Source of the DNA: Nostoc sp. UCD121
GTDB taxonomy: Bacteria > Cyanobacteriota > Cyanobacteriia > Cyanobacteriales > Nostocaceae
DNA: 34,378 nucleotides
Direction: 5' to 3'
Assembly: GCF_014222285.1 (NCBI RefSeq)
Contig: NZ_JACKZS010000069.1
Coordinates: 1-34,378 of the forward strand
Shown here: positions 1 to 7,315 of the stretch, one piece after another
How the letters are laid out: the number at the start of each line of letters is the position of its first letter
How positions within the stretch are numbered: the stretch's first letter is position 1
Position numbers and translations under genes: made by a program
Notes under the pieces: generated by a model
The model's database searches: none
Seen by the model: the letters and a program-made list of their open reading frames with translations, nothing else
What the model was told of the DNA's origin: nothing

Positions 1-11
1 CCTAAAAACCT

Positions 12-614
12 GTGGTTGAACAACAAAAACAAGAGCCAGAAATTCCATATCTGACACGCATCCAAGTACTTGGGGCGATGGGAGCGACTGCAATCATTTT
101 GTTGATAGTCGCCAAACTGTCGTTGCACTTTGGTAACTTTTCCCTCTTTTCCTGGAAGTGGGACGAGAAAGATTTGCTGTTGGGTGTAGGATTAGGATTC
201 GTCATTACCGCGTTAAGTGGCATAGCTTATCGCGTTTGGACTCCCTATCGAAAAAGTGCAGATTATTATCTAGACGTGGTACTGAAGCCCTTAGCCTTAC
301 CAGACTTAATTTGGCTCGGTTTACTACCAGGGTTGAGTGAAGAATTGTTATTTAGGGGTGTAATGCTGTCAGCTTTAGGATTAGATCATGTGGCTGTCAT
401 TGTATCTAGTTTTTGCTTTGGCATCTTGCATTTTAGTGGTTCTCAACAATGGCCTTATGTGATTTGGGCAACAATTGTTGGGATGATATTAGCATATAGT
501 GCCCTGCTTACGGGCAACCTATTAGTGCCGATTGTCGCTCACATGATTACCAATTGGATTTCTAGCTATTTCTGGAAAATGTGGCAATTGCGGCAATTAA
601 AAAATAAATTTTGA
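12..614 (+). CDS. CPBP (CAAX-protease/bacteriocin-processing) family intramembrane metalloprotease
   Basis: A 200-residue, strongly hydrophobic protein. The family signature is visible: EELLFRG with E110, E111 and R115, then FGILHFSG with H140, then HMITN with H177 and N181. These three motifs form the metal-binding and catalytic site of CPBP (Abi) proteases, which cleave substrates within the inner or thylakoid membrane. Membrane segments are seen near residues 17-36, 54-74, 98-120, 125-143, 150-166 and 168-185. The start is a GTG at position 12; an in-frame stop at 3-5 makes it the first possible start, but too little upstream sequence is present to judge a ribosome site. The substrate cannot be told from the sequence. 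The gene converges on the creatininase-family gene. Confidence 0.88.
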   Translation: MVEQQKQEPEIPYLTRIQVLGAMGATAIILLIVAKLSLHFGNFSLFSWKWDEKDLLLGVGLGFVITALSGIAYRVWTPYRKSADYYLDVVLKPLALPDLIWLGLLPGLSEELLFRGVMLSALGLDHVAVIVSSFCFGILHFSGSQQWPYVIWATIVGMILAYSALLTGNLLVPIVAHMITNWISSYFWKMWQLRQLKNKF

Positions 615-630
615 GCTTGTAGGAATTGGT

Positions 631-645
631 GCGTAGGCGTAGCCC
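631..645. repeat. Partial copy of a dispersed GC-rich repeat
   Basis: These 15 bases are the exact reverse complement of the right half of the 29-bp repeat found at 25707-25735 and 32852-32880. The copy lies just after the stop of the CPBP protease gene. Such short GC-rich units scattered through A+T-rich spacers are typical of Nostoc-type genomes. Confidence 0.6.
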
Positions 646-705
646 CAATACTTTTTGGTTAAGGGGGAAAGGAGAAAAGGTACAAATCCAGGACTCACAC
701 ATTAC

Positions 706-823
706 CTGGATTTCTCACAAGTGACAAATCCAGGAGTGTGGGAGGCGTGGGAGGATGGGGAAGAAATCTGACCCCCCACACTCCCCACACTCCTCTGCCT
801 ACAGTATCGTGAGAAATCCGGGA
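706..823. repeat. Nested inverted repeats between convergent genes
   Basis: Two perfect 11-bp inverted repeats are nested: an outer pair at 708-718 and 809-819 (GGATTTCTCAC and its complement) and an inner pair at 732-742 and 784-794 (AGGAGTGTGGG and its complement). The structure fills the gap between two convergent genes. It could act as a two-way transcription stop or be a small palindromic repeat element. There is no clear T-run, so a classic intrinsic terminator is not claimed. Confidence 0.5.
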
Positions 824-866
824 TTAGATAGAGTTTCTACATTCTGCCCCCTACCCCCTGCCTCCT

Positions 867-1613
867 TCAATCTGCGTTCACAAATTCCAAATATCCATTG
901 CTGAGTTCTTTCACCGCCAAATCATAAAATTGCTTTCCGTGTTCTGGTGTTGCTAAACCAGGATTTGATCCCATACGTCCATCTGGATAACGCACTCGAA
1001 AGTCAGCCGCACTATAAATCCTGTGTCCGCTTGCAACTTCTGGTGAAAGGGGTGCTTGCTTAATCGCCTCTGGATAAACGTATTGGGTGAGGGCTACTTC
1101 ACTTGGCGTTGCATGAGAACCTTCTTGATCCCCATATAATTCTTTAGCTAGCTTATATACAGAACCGCACATAAACCAGTTTGCCACTTGACACTGCACT
1201 TGTTGGGCATTGGCAATTTGCAAATCTTCTAAATGGGCATAAGTTTCGGAGAACGCCGCTTTGAGGGTGGCAATATTACCACCGTGTCCGTTGATAAAGT
1301 AGAACTTGCTAAAACCAGCTTTGGCTAAACAAGTCACATAATCTCGAACTACTTGAATTAATGTGCTAGGACGCAGACTGATTGTGCCAGGAAAAGCAGT
1401 ATGATGCAGTGCCATCCCCACATTGATTGTAGGGCCAACGATCGCACTAGTTGCATCACCCACACCAGCTGCGATCGCTTCTGCACAAATGGCATCAGTA
1501 CCAATTAACCCCGTTGGCCCATGTTGTTCTGTAGAACCAATAGGGAAAATAATCCCCTTCGACTGCTGTAAATAAGCTTCGACTTCTTGCCAAGTACTCA
1601 AATGCAGTAACAT
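867..1613 (-). CDS. Creatininase family protein (metal-dependent amidohydrolase)
   Basis: A 248-residue protein of usual family length. It has the metal-site motifs of the creatininase/FAPy-deformylase family: GSTEQHG (E29, H31), GTD (D40), the NGHGGN loop (residues 108-113) and QEGSHATPSE (E164, H167). Members open cyclic amides or remove formyl groups, for example in creatinine breakdown, riboflavin/F420 formamide hydrolysis or mycofactocin maturation. Nothing nearby points to one of these, so the substrate is unknown. The ATG at 1613 is a convincing start. The gene appears monocistronic. Confidence 0.88.
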   Translation of the reverse strand: MLLHLSTWQEVEAYLQQSKGIIFPIGSTEQHGPTGLIGTDAICAEAIAAGVGDATSAIVGPTINVGMALHHTAFPGTISLRPSTLIQVVRDYVTCLAKAGFSKFYFINGHGGNIATLKAAFSETYAHLEDLQIANAQQVQCQVANWFMCGSVYKLAKELYGDQEGSHATPSEVALTQYVYPEAIKQAPLSPEVASGHRIYSAADFRVRYPDGRMGSNPGLATPEHGKQFYDLAVKELSNGYLEFVNAD

Positions 1614-1760
1614 TTTTAATGATTTTCCTCAATAAAATTGCGGTAAGACGAAACCCTTCTCTGCTGAATAGCATCTTCTGTAACTAAACTCCCACTAACT
1701 TGATTATGAACTCCCAAGATTCCCAGTAGTGGCGATCGCAATGAGAAATTTCAATAGCAA

Positions 1761-1792
1761 GATCCCCGAATTCACAAAAATTGTCGGGGATC
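1761..1792. repeat. GATCCCCGA palindrome
   Basis: A perfect 9-bp inverted repeat, GATCCCCGA at 1761-1769 and TCGGGGATC at 1784-1792, encloses a 14-base loop. Palindromes of this kind recur in Nostoc spacers. It ends two bases before the ATG of the small reading frame at 1794, so if that frame is translated the hairpin would cover its ribosome site. No T-run follows, so it is not an obvious terminator. Confidence 0.55.
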
Positions 1793-1793
1793 A

Positions 1794-1979
1794 ATGAATT
1801 TCATATTTTTAGATATCTGCCATCAACTTTCTGCCAAATATGGAGAAAATGAGGCTATCTATTTTTATAAATATTGTTTAGAGGATGGAGTCGCAACGAG
1901 TTTTGACAGATATGGATATAAGCAATTTACCAAATATGCTACTTTATCCTACGAGCCTTGTTGCGAACCCCACCTATAA
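1794..1979 (+). CDS. Small hypothetical protein (doubtful)
   Basis: A 61-residue reading frame of no recognised family. It is rich in aromatic residues (many Y and F) and its first 50 residues have a protein-like mix, whereas the last residues (CCEPHL) look like read-through of spacer sequence. There is no Shine-Dalgarno sequence; the ATG follows directly after the palindrome at 1761-1792. It could be a real small gene, the remains of a longer one, or a chance frame. Confidence 0.25.
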   Translation: MNFIFLDICHQLSAKYGENEAIYFYKYCLEDGVATSFDRYGYKQFTKYATLSYEPCCEPHL

Positions 1980-2063
1980 TAAAAATCTAAATTTATGAGA
2001 TGTTGTGAGGTGTTGGTTTTGTGGATCATCAAGAAAAGAACAGGGATCAATCTTAACTCTTGA

Positions 2064-2324
2064 TTAATCAAAGTAATCATGTTTTCTTACGTCGTTTGTA
2101 ATTTCCCAGGTGCAGGACATTCCAGCCGGAAAAATCACCAAATCGCCTTTACCCATTTGCACTGCTTGTCTACCATCAGGAGTAACAACCACATCGCCTT
2201 CCAAAAAGTAGCAAGTTTCTTGAGAATTATAAGTCCAACGGAATTTTGAGACTTCCTTTCTCCAAATATCCCATTTATAGACACCCAATTCATTGAGGCG
2301 TTCAAGTTTTAAGCTGATGCTCAA
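2064..2324 (-). CDS. Cupin domain protein, apparently frameshifted near its 5' end
   Basis: An 86-residue single-domain cupin of the short DUF861/cupin_3 type. It has the strand pattern WTYNSQETCYFLEGDVVV, then VTPDG, then the second motif GKGDLVIFPAGMSCTW, and ends KHDYFD. Relatives are usually about 90 residues and begin with an extra MxIxIEH segment. Here that segment exists in another frame: an ATG at 2337 encodes MKIQIEHQ and stops after three more codons. Removing one T from the ACTT at about 2305-2308 would join it to ERLNELGVYKW in the main frame. The open frame as it stands has only a TTG start at 2324. The gene is therefore either recently inactivated, translated from TTG, or affected by a sequencing error. 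Its ligand or reaction is unknown. Confidence 0.75.
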   Translation of the reverse strand: MSISLKLERLNELGVYKWDIWRKEVSKFRWTYNSQETCYFLEGDVVVTPDGRQAVQMGKGDLVIFPAGMSCTWEITNDVRKHDYFD

Positions 2325-2358
2325 TTTGAATTTTCATGTTGCGTTTTTCTAGTTATGT

Positions 2359-2730
2359 TTAGCAGTATGATTGAATATCCTCTCCACACTGATCTACTAA
2401 ATAACACAAAGCGCGAAAACGCAAGTAGACAAGTTCGTTATAAAGTGGATTGAGTTTGCACATTGGCGGAATGTGTCCTATTTTGCGACCAAAAAGCGTG
2501 ATATCACGCTCGAATGGACACTGAGCAGGAATCAGTTTAGCAATAAATTTCGCTAATTTCCGATTCTGAATCTCAATTTCATCCAGCCGTTGACGTAATG
2601 GTTGCAATAAATCTAATTTAGGTTTAGCTAATTCCTTTTTGCTATCTGCTTGATTATTTTGTCCTAAAGGTTGAATAAACGCAGGCAGAAAAATACGCTG
2701 ATTCTTGATTTTAAGCATAGTAGTAGGCAA
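2359..2730 (-). CDS. Mo-dependent nitrogenase C-terminal domain protein (copy 1)
   Basis: A 123-residue protein. Its last 75 residues carry the conserved block of the cyanobacterial Mo-nitro_C family: AQCPFERDITLFGRKIGHIPPMCKL, then NPLYNELVYLRFRALCYL, then CGEDIQSYC. Four cysteines (in QCPF, PPMC, ALCY and QCGED) and the terminal C are shared with the second copy at 8310. The family is named after a similarity to nitrogenase sequences, but these small stand-alone proteins have no proven role. The start is uncertain: TTG at 2730 has AAGGA five bases upstream, while ATG at 2718 lies four codons inside. The first 45 residues are variable. Confidence 0.8.
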   Translation of the reverse strand: MPTTMLKIKNQRIFLPAFIQPLGQNNQADSKKELAKPKLDLLQPLRQRLDEIEIQNRKLAKFIAKLIPAQCPFERDITLFGRKIGHIPPMCKLNPLYNELVYLRFRALCYLVDQCGEDIQSYC

Positions 2731-3400
2731 GGTTTTCCTTGTGTAGATGAACTATTTGCCGAATTGAAATATCACACATCTAATCTGTCGAGCCAATTTG
2801 CATTATGCTTGGAGATTATGCAGAAAAATAAGCACAATGCAAATAATTTGCATACATCTTTGGAGGGAAATTGTCTAACTAATTGTTATTTAAGCCCACC
2901 AAATCGGGAAGAACTGTCCCGTTAAATACAAAATAACAAAGAAATTATAAAAATGGCATTTCTTTAACTTATGGATTGCTAATCTTCGAGATAGCTATTT
3001 TATATATTAAATATAAATGCCTGGTTCTGAAACGGCCTAGTATCTAGAGATGGAATTTGGCGTAGAAAAAAACAGTTTAGCTCTCACTCTATATAGGCTT
3101 TGGTAGGACTAGTCTTTAATATCTAGCGATTTTAGGCTATTAAATATCTAGTCATAAGTCTGGTATATTACACTAGACAACCTAGATATTATCTAATAAG
3201 TAGCAATAAATCCTTTGATAAGTTCAAGCTAATATACTTAGAAGTTATAGCATTTACAAGAATATTTGCAATAAATGTATCGAGTGTAACCGCTTACACT
3301 AGTACTACCCTAGCAACATATAAGGCTCATATTTGATTGATTTTTGAGAAAACTCATTACAATTCAAAAAGTCTTCTTTTCAGTTGCCTGTTACCTAAAC
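2731..3400. other. A+T-rich spacer without a convincing gene
   Basis: About 670 bases lie between the kinase gene and the Mo-nitro_C gene, both on the minus strand. No supported reading frame is seen; the frame at 2671-2925 on the plus strand is a shadow. The spacer probably contains the long leader and promoter of the Mo-nitro_C gene. Its one ordered element is the AATATCTAG cluster described separately. Confidence 0.6.
3118..3190. promoter_or_regulatory. Cluster of AATATCTAG motifs (possible operator)
   Basis: The 9-mer AATATCTAG occurs at 3118-3126 and 3143-3151, 25 bases apart, and inverted at 3182-3190. A shorter TATCTAG is at 3041-3047. Repeats spaced at near-helical intervals in a spacer are a common form of regulator site. 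No known regulator is matched, and A+T-rich DNA can give such clusters by chance. Confidence 0.3.
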
Positions 3401-4885
3401 TTATTTCTTAAAATATCTCAAGCCGTAACGTTCTTGATATTTGTTGATATACTCGATATTCTGTTGCTCTAATTTTGACAGTAATTTAGATGGAAACGCT
3501 TTTGGTGAATATATAGGTTTATACCAAGGTTGGTTGTCAAAATAATCTTGTAATCCAGGAGTATCAAAACGGCGGCCGTGACTAGCAAAAATCGAATTTC
3601 GCATAATATCTAGTTCAAAACCGTCTTTACCATCTAAATCTGCATCATTTACAAGCCTTTGGGAAAGCCATAAATAAGTGTTGACGGCTATGGTATCAAC
3701 TGGCGGTATTGATGTCGTTGGGGCAGGTGTAATTTGAGTAGGAACAGATGGGGTTTGAGTAGGAATAGATGGAGTAATTGGTATAAATTTAGGAGTTTCT
3801 GTCACTGGGGTGGTTACATTTGACGGAGTTTCTGAAGGTAACACCGTTTTATCTGCTGTAGATTCAGTAGATTTTGTTAATACCTGGCTAATAATCACAG
3901 ATGCACCGATTAGCCCACCTGCAATCAAACTGCCCAGAAGGATATTATTCTGACTACTACCTTGAGGATTCGGCTGTGGTTTGACAGCCACTGTCTGAGG
4001 TGGTGGTGCAGAAACTATAGTTGGTTGAGTCAAGATAGGTTGCGTTGGTGGAATGGGATTTGCGATGTTCTGCAAAGTATCCAGCATTGCTCTAGCGGTG
4101 GGGTAGCGATCGCGCGGATGATATGCGATCGCTTTATCAATCACTCCTGCTAAGATTGGACTAACATGACTCGCATACTGTCGCCACACAATTTCACCCG
4201 TCTGAGAATCCGTCTCTAGTTGTTGCGCCTGTTTACCAGTGAGTAAATAAATTATCGTCATTCCTAAACTGTATAAATCACTCGAATAAACTGGCCTACC
4301 TGCGGCTTGTTCGCTGGGCATATAGCCGGGTGTACCAATCACAATCGAACTGGTAGGATTGCCTTGAGAATTTACTACGGTTCCCATTGACTCGCGGATA
4401 GCGCCAAAATCAATCAGCACTGGTTTACCATCACGATGACGCACAATGATGTTATCGGGTTTAATATCGCGGTGAACGATGTGTTTAGAGTGAACATAAT
4501 CCAGGACGGGTAATAAATTCATGAATAATTCCTGGACAGCGCCTTCACTAAATAGCCCCTGCTTTTGAACTTTTCCAGTTAGGGTATCGCCTTCAACCCA
4601 CTCCTGAACTAAGTAAAATTGTCCGCCAGAGGAAAAATAGGCGTACAATGCTGGAATTTGGTCATTTGCGCCACCGAGTTCTTCGAGAATAGCTGCTTCC
4701 CGTTGAAACCTCTCTTGCACTAACTGGTAAATTTGGGGATTATTGTGAATTGGTCTTAGCTGTTTAACCACACAACGGCGCTTTGAGGGCATATAGGTAT
4801 CTTCTGCTAGATAGGTTTCACCAAACCCACCAGCGCCGAGTGTGCGGATAACTTGATAGCGATCGTTCAGCAGCTGTATTGTCAT
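3401..4885 (-). CDS. Serine/threonine protein kinase with membrane segment and YARHG domain
   Basis: A 494-residue Hanks-type kinase. Catalytic features are all present: glycine loop GAGGFGET (17-24), K41, the helix-C E63, HRDIKPDN (138-145; D140, K142, N145), DFG (D159), GTPGYMPSEQ (184-193), D203 and R260. A Pro/Thr-rich linker follows, with one membrane segment at about 315-334. Another Pro/Thr-rich stretch leads to a C-terminal YARHG domain (about 427-490, NSIFASHGRRF and WYKP). The kinase domain is therefore cytoplasmic and YARHG lies across the membrane, where it may sense an external signal. It sits 47 bases after the GIY-YIG gene on the same strand and may be cotranscribed. The target is unknown. 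Confidence 0.93.
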   Translation of the reverse strand: MTIQLLNDRYQVIRTLGAGGFGETYLAEDTYMPSKRRCVVKQLRPIHNNPQIYQLVQERFQREAAILEELGGANDQIPALYAYFSSGGQFYLVQEWVEGDTLTGKVQKQGLFSEGAVQELFMNLLPVLDYVHSKHIVHRDIKPDNIIVRHRDGKPVLIDFGAIRESMGTVVNSQGNPTSSIVIGTPGYMPSEQAAGRPVYSSDLYSLGMTIIYLLTGKQAQQLETDSQTGEIVWRQYASHVSPILAGVIDKAIAYHPRDRYPTARAMLDTLQNIANPIPPTQPILTQPTIVSAPPPQTVAVKPQPNPQGSSQNNILLGSLIAGGLIGASVIISQVLTKSTESTADKTVLPSETPSNVTTPVTETPKFIPITPSIPTQTPSVPTQITPAPTTSIPPVDTIAVNTYLWLSQRLVNDADLDGKDGFELDIMRNSIFASHGRRFDTPGLQDYFDNQPWYKPIYSPKAFPSKLLSKLEQQNIEYINKYQERYGLRYFKK

Positions 4886-4932
4886 GGGAGATTATAAGCG
4901 ATATTCATAAAATAGTTTTCCCAAAACAACCT

Positions 4933-5481
4933 TCATTTCAAATCTAGTAAACCTTCTTCTTTCAATTTAGGATTGAAGCGAACTTGCATTTGCAAACCAC
5001 GCACTTCTAATAATTGCGTTGAAATTTCTGCTTCTACTCTTCGCGCCACATTTTTAATAATTTTCATTTGTGCTAATTCATCATTAGCTGGATTTTGATA
5101 TTTTGCCTGTTCTTCAGGTGTCATTATCAATTTGACATCAATGGGATGAGTCCATTTTTCCTTGTTATCCCCATTTCCCCAAGGTACACTGCCATTTTCA
5201 GCAATCCAAGCATTTTCAGTATTTTCTAAAATTGTGCGACTAGGGCGTTCAATAGTTTGAACTTTGACCCAATAGCATTGCTGTGGCTGACGAACTAAAT
5301 GCTGCTTGAGGCTGAGATAAACATCACGAGAGTATCCTACAAATTGCAGAACTTTTTCTTGGTCAAAAATAGCATATACCCCGATTTTACCTTGAAATTG
5401 TTCAGGTAATTGACCGCTATCATCAATGTAAGGAATGTATTCCAGGGCTGCCAAAGAAGAAAGATTTGTTTCAAGAGCCAT
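4933..5481 (-). CDS. GIY-YIG domain protein
   Basis: A 182-residue protein with one GIY-YIG module. The first half-motif is GVYAIFD (34-40), the second is FVGYSRD (47-53), with R52 as the expected catalytic arginine. ENTENAWIAENG (86-97) follows, with a glutamate (E86 or E89) in the metal-binding position, then PWGN. The C-terminal 70 residues are helical and charged. Related stand-alone proteins occur across cyanobacteria and in chloroplasts. The fold is that of a nuclease, but no DNA-binding partner domain is visible, so a true nuclease role is only an inference. It is the middle gene of a possible three-gene minus-strand run with 5554-5883 and the kinase. Confidence 0.78.
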   Translation of the reverse strand: MALETNLSSLAALEYIPYIDDSGQLPEQFQGKIGVYAIFDQEKVLQFVGYSRDVYLSLKQHLVRQPQQCYWVKVQTIERPSRTILENTENAWIAENGSVPWGNGDNKEKWTHPIDVKLIMTPEEQAKYQNPANDELAQMKIIKNVARRVEAEISTQLLEVRGLQMQVRFNPKLKEEGLLDLK

Positions 5482-5553
5482 ACATCAAATATTAAACTTA
5501 CTATTTGCCTTCAGGATGGAAAATTGCTAATTAGAGAAAAAGTACCTTTAAAA

Positions 5554-5883
5554 TTACCCATTACCGAATTTTTGGTAAATTGCACAAAGGCGACTGGGTT
5601 TAAAAATCTTAGCACTAAACATGAAGTTTGGTGGTACATTGATGATGGCATATTCATCAGATTCATGATATTTTTCAAACTCTGCTGGCATTCCTTTAGT
5701 TGTAGTTAAGCTATAAGGAACTGGTTGGAAAATTAATTCTGTAAATTTAATTTGCTCACACTGTAATTGTTGACGAATTTGATTTAAGAAAGCATCGCTT
5801 GTCAATAAGTTGAACAAAGTTTCTTGGGCTTGTGCTTCCAGAGTGAAACTGCCATCAAAGTTCTGGACTATTTTAAGAGACAT
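5554..5883 (-). CDS. Hypothetical protein
   Basis: A 109-residue soluble protein of no family that I recognise. It starts MSLKIVQNFDGSFTLEAQAQETLFNLLTS in style, suggesting a beta-hairpin followed by a helix, and has no membrane segment. The ATG at 5883 is the first in-frame start. It lies 72 bases upstream of the GIY-YIG gene on the same strand, so the two may share a transcript. Its reading frame has ordinary codon use for the window, which supports it being real. Confidence 0.55.
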   Translation of the reverse strand: MSLKIVQNFDGSFTLEAQAQETLFNLLTSDAFLNQIRQQLQCEQIKFTELIFQPVPYSLTTTKGMPAEFEKYHESDEYAIINVPPNFMFSAKIFKPSRLCAIYQKFGNG

Positions 5884-6150
5884 TTTCTGTATAGGTAGTT
5901 CTTAACGACTGAGTGAAAAATCACCACTTTAAGATCAGCCTATTGGATTGTGGTACTTCTGTCAGCCACTAGAGGAAGCTGGCATGATTAAGAATCATGA
6001 AGTTGAGCAGATTTTCGGGGATAGGTGATTTTTTCTTAAGGTTGTGCTGACAAACTTCAGATATTGTACTAAAGCGATAGCCTATGGTGGGCTGCATCTA
6101 CGCACTTATCACACCAGCCCCCAGCTTCCCTAAAAAAGATTATCACACAA

Positions 6151-6196
6151 CAAAAATGAGTGGATAATCGTGATATAAACCACAACTATCCACTCA
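6151..6196 (-). terminator. Probable intrinsic terminator
   Basis: A perfect 10-bp inverted repeat, TGAGTGGATA at 6157-6166 and its complement at 6187-6196, has a 20-base loop. On the minus strand the stem is followed directly by TTTTTG. It lies about 70 bases after the stop of the small gene at 6266-6457. The long A+T-rich loop makes it weaker than a textbook terminator. Confidence 0.5.
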
Positions 6197-6208
6197 AAGT
6201 TTAATAAA

Positions 6209-6231
6209 TTGGGTTTATTAGAAAAACCCAA
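6209..6231 (-). terminator. Second hairpin after the small gene (possible terminator)
   Basis: An 8-bp perfect inverted repeat, TTGGGTTT at 6209-6216 and its complement at 6224-6231, has a 7-base loop. On the minus strand it is followed by TTTATTAA. It lies 35 bases after the stop at 6266 and could act in tandem with the hairpin at 6151-6196. Confidence 0.4.
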
Positions 6232-6265
6232 GTAGATTATTAAAACTTGGCAAACTTCAAACCAA

Positions 6266-6457
6266 TTAACGTGACTCAGTTCCCTGATTGGGGCTACCTG
6301 CTACAGAATCATTTTCTGGTGCTTCTGGTGTAGCAGTGGGTTTAGCATCGCTCTTTTCATCATCGCCAGTTTTGCGCTTACTTTCGTCAAGAGTGGTTTC
6401 GTAATTACCAGAACTGGGTGTATTTTCTTGGCTACCAGCTTTTTGTGGTTCAGACAT
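6266..6457 (-). CDS. Small disordered hydrophilic protein
   Basis: A 63-residue protein made almost wholly of charged and small residues (S, E, K, D, T, P, G, N), with no hydrophobic core, membrane segment or cysteine. It is predicted to be disordered. An AGGAA sequence seven bases before the ATG at 6457, and hairpins after the stop, support it as a real gene. Small disordered proteins of this kind are common in cyanobacteria and some are stress-induced, but no function can be given here. Confidence 0.55.
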   Translation of the reverse strand: MSEPQKAGSQENTPSSGNYETTLDESKRKTGDDEKSDAKPTATPEAPENDSVAGSPNQGTESR

Positions 6458-6698
6458 TATTACATTCCTAATAATTTTATTGTTGGTATTATCTTAAGAA
6501 GATTAACAGTGTGAGTGCATCTATCCAGGTATAGTTATGGCTGAGTCCTACCTCTATCGAAAGTATTGTTTAGTACTACTCATGTATACTGATAAAAATC
6601 CATAAATGTAGAGTTTTTTAACCAAAGCCAGTGGCTCTCCACGGCGCGAGGACTTTGGTGATGATTGTGATACGAACAAACTAATCATTGTGTAATTA

Positions 6699-7196
6699 AT
6701 GAACCAGAGTAATCTATCGTTACCATCTGGGTGTATACTTCGCAAGGCAACCTCTGGGGATCAGTGGCCGATTCGATTGCTGGTATTCTCAGCAAAACTC
6801 GACCCAACTCAATTAAACTGGCAGCAATTTTGGGTAATTGAATGTGGTGATAATCTCGTAGCTTGCGGACAGCTACGTAATTTTTCAGGGGCACAAGAAC
6901 TTGGTAGTTTGGTCGTTGCATCAGCTTGGAGAGGTCGTGGTTTGGGTACTTTGCTAACGCAGCATTTGATTAATACAGCAACGCAACCACTTTATCTTGA
7001 ATGTTTGGGTGAACGATTGGCACAGTTTTACAGTCGGTTTAATTTTGTACCAATATCTTTTGAAGACTTGCCACAATTTCCCAAAACAACAGGCTTGTCT
7101 ACACTCAACGATAAATTTAAATTGTCGCAATTAGCTAAAAGGCTGCTCAAAGTTCCTGTGGTATTTATGGAATATAGAGGTCATACTAATTCGTAA
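6699..7196 (+). CDS. GNAT family N-acetyltransferase
   Basis: A 165-residue protein with the GNAT core. The strand ELGSLVVASAWRGRGLGTLL (about residues 67-86) contains the acetyl-CoA pyrophosphate loop RGRGLG, followed by LYLECLGERLAQFYSRFNF, the usual last helix and strand. It transfers an acetyl group from acetyl-CoA to an unknown amine. The ATG at 6699 gives a full-length domain; no strong ribosome site is seen. The final codons (NS and stop) lie within the TAATTCGTAA tandem repeat at 7187-7250, so the present C-terminus was probably set by repeat insertion. Confidence 0.85.
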   Translation: MNQSNLSLPSGCILRKATSGDQWPIRLLVFSAKLDPTQLNWQQFWVIECGDNLVACGQLRNFSGAQELGSLVVASAWRGRGLGTLLTQHLINTATQPLYLECLGERLAQFYSRFNFVPISFEDLPQFPKTTGLSTLNDKFKLSQLAKRLLKVPVVFMEYRGHTNS

Positions 7197-7250
7197 TTCG
7201 TAATGACGCTCGCGGACTCGCTACCGCTACGCTAACGTAATTCGTAATTA
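7187..7250. repeat. TAATTCGTAAT tandem tract interrupted by a GC-rich palindromic repeat
   Basis: A tract built of TAATTCG units (7187-7204) resumes as GTAATTCGTAATTA at 7237-7250. Between them is a GC-rich unit of about 32 bases (7205-7236) containing CGCTACCGCTACGC. The layout suggests that the GC-rich unit inserted into an older tandem tract. The same AT-type tract without the insert is seen at 25437-25458. Confidence 0.65.
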
Positions 7251-7315
7251 AGATATAGAGAAAAATGACTGATACAACCTGTTTCCAATCTTTTACTCTT
7301 TGCAATTCTCTATTT

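Larger units (their letters stand above)
5884..6265. other. Spacer with two hairpins and no gene
   Basis: About 380 bases separate two minus-strand genes. The left two thirds show nothing clear apart from a short GC-rich repeat-like patch near 6072-6100. The right third holds the two inverted repeats at 6151-6196 and 6209-6231, which lie downstream of the small gene at 6266-6457. The promoter of the 5554-5883 gene must lie in the left part, but no site is clear. Confidence 0.5.

Noticed and set aside
2671..2925. Plus-strand 84-residue reading frame
   Set aside because: It overlaps the 5' end of the Mo-nitro_C gene on the other strand and its residues are low in protein-like pattern; a shadow frame.
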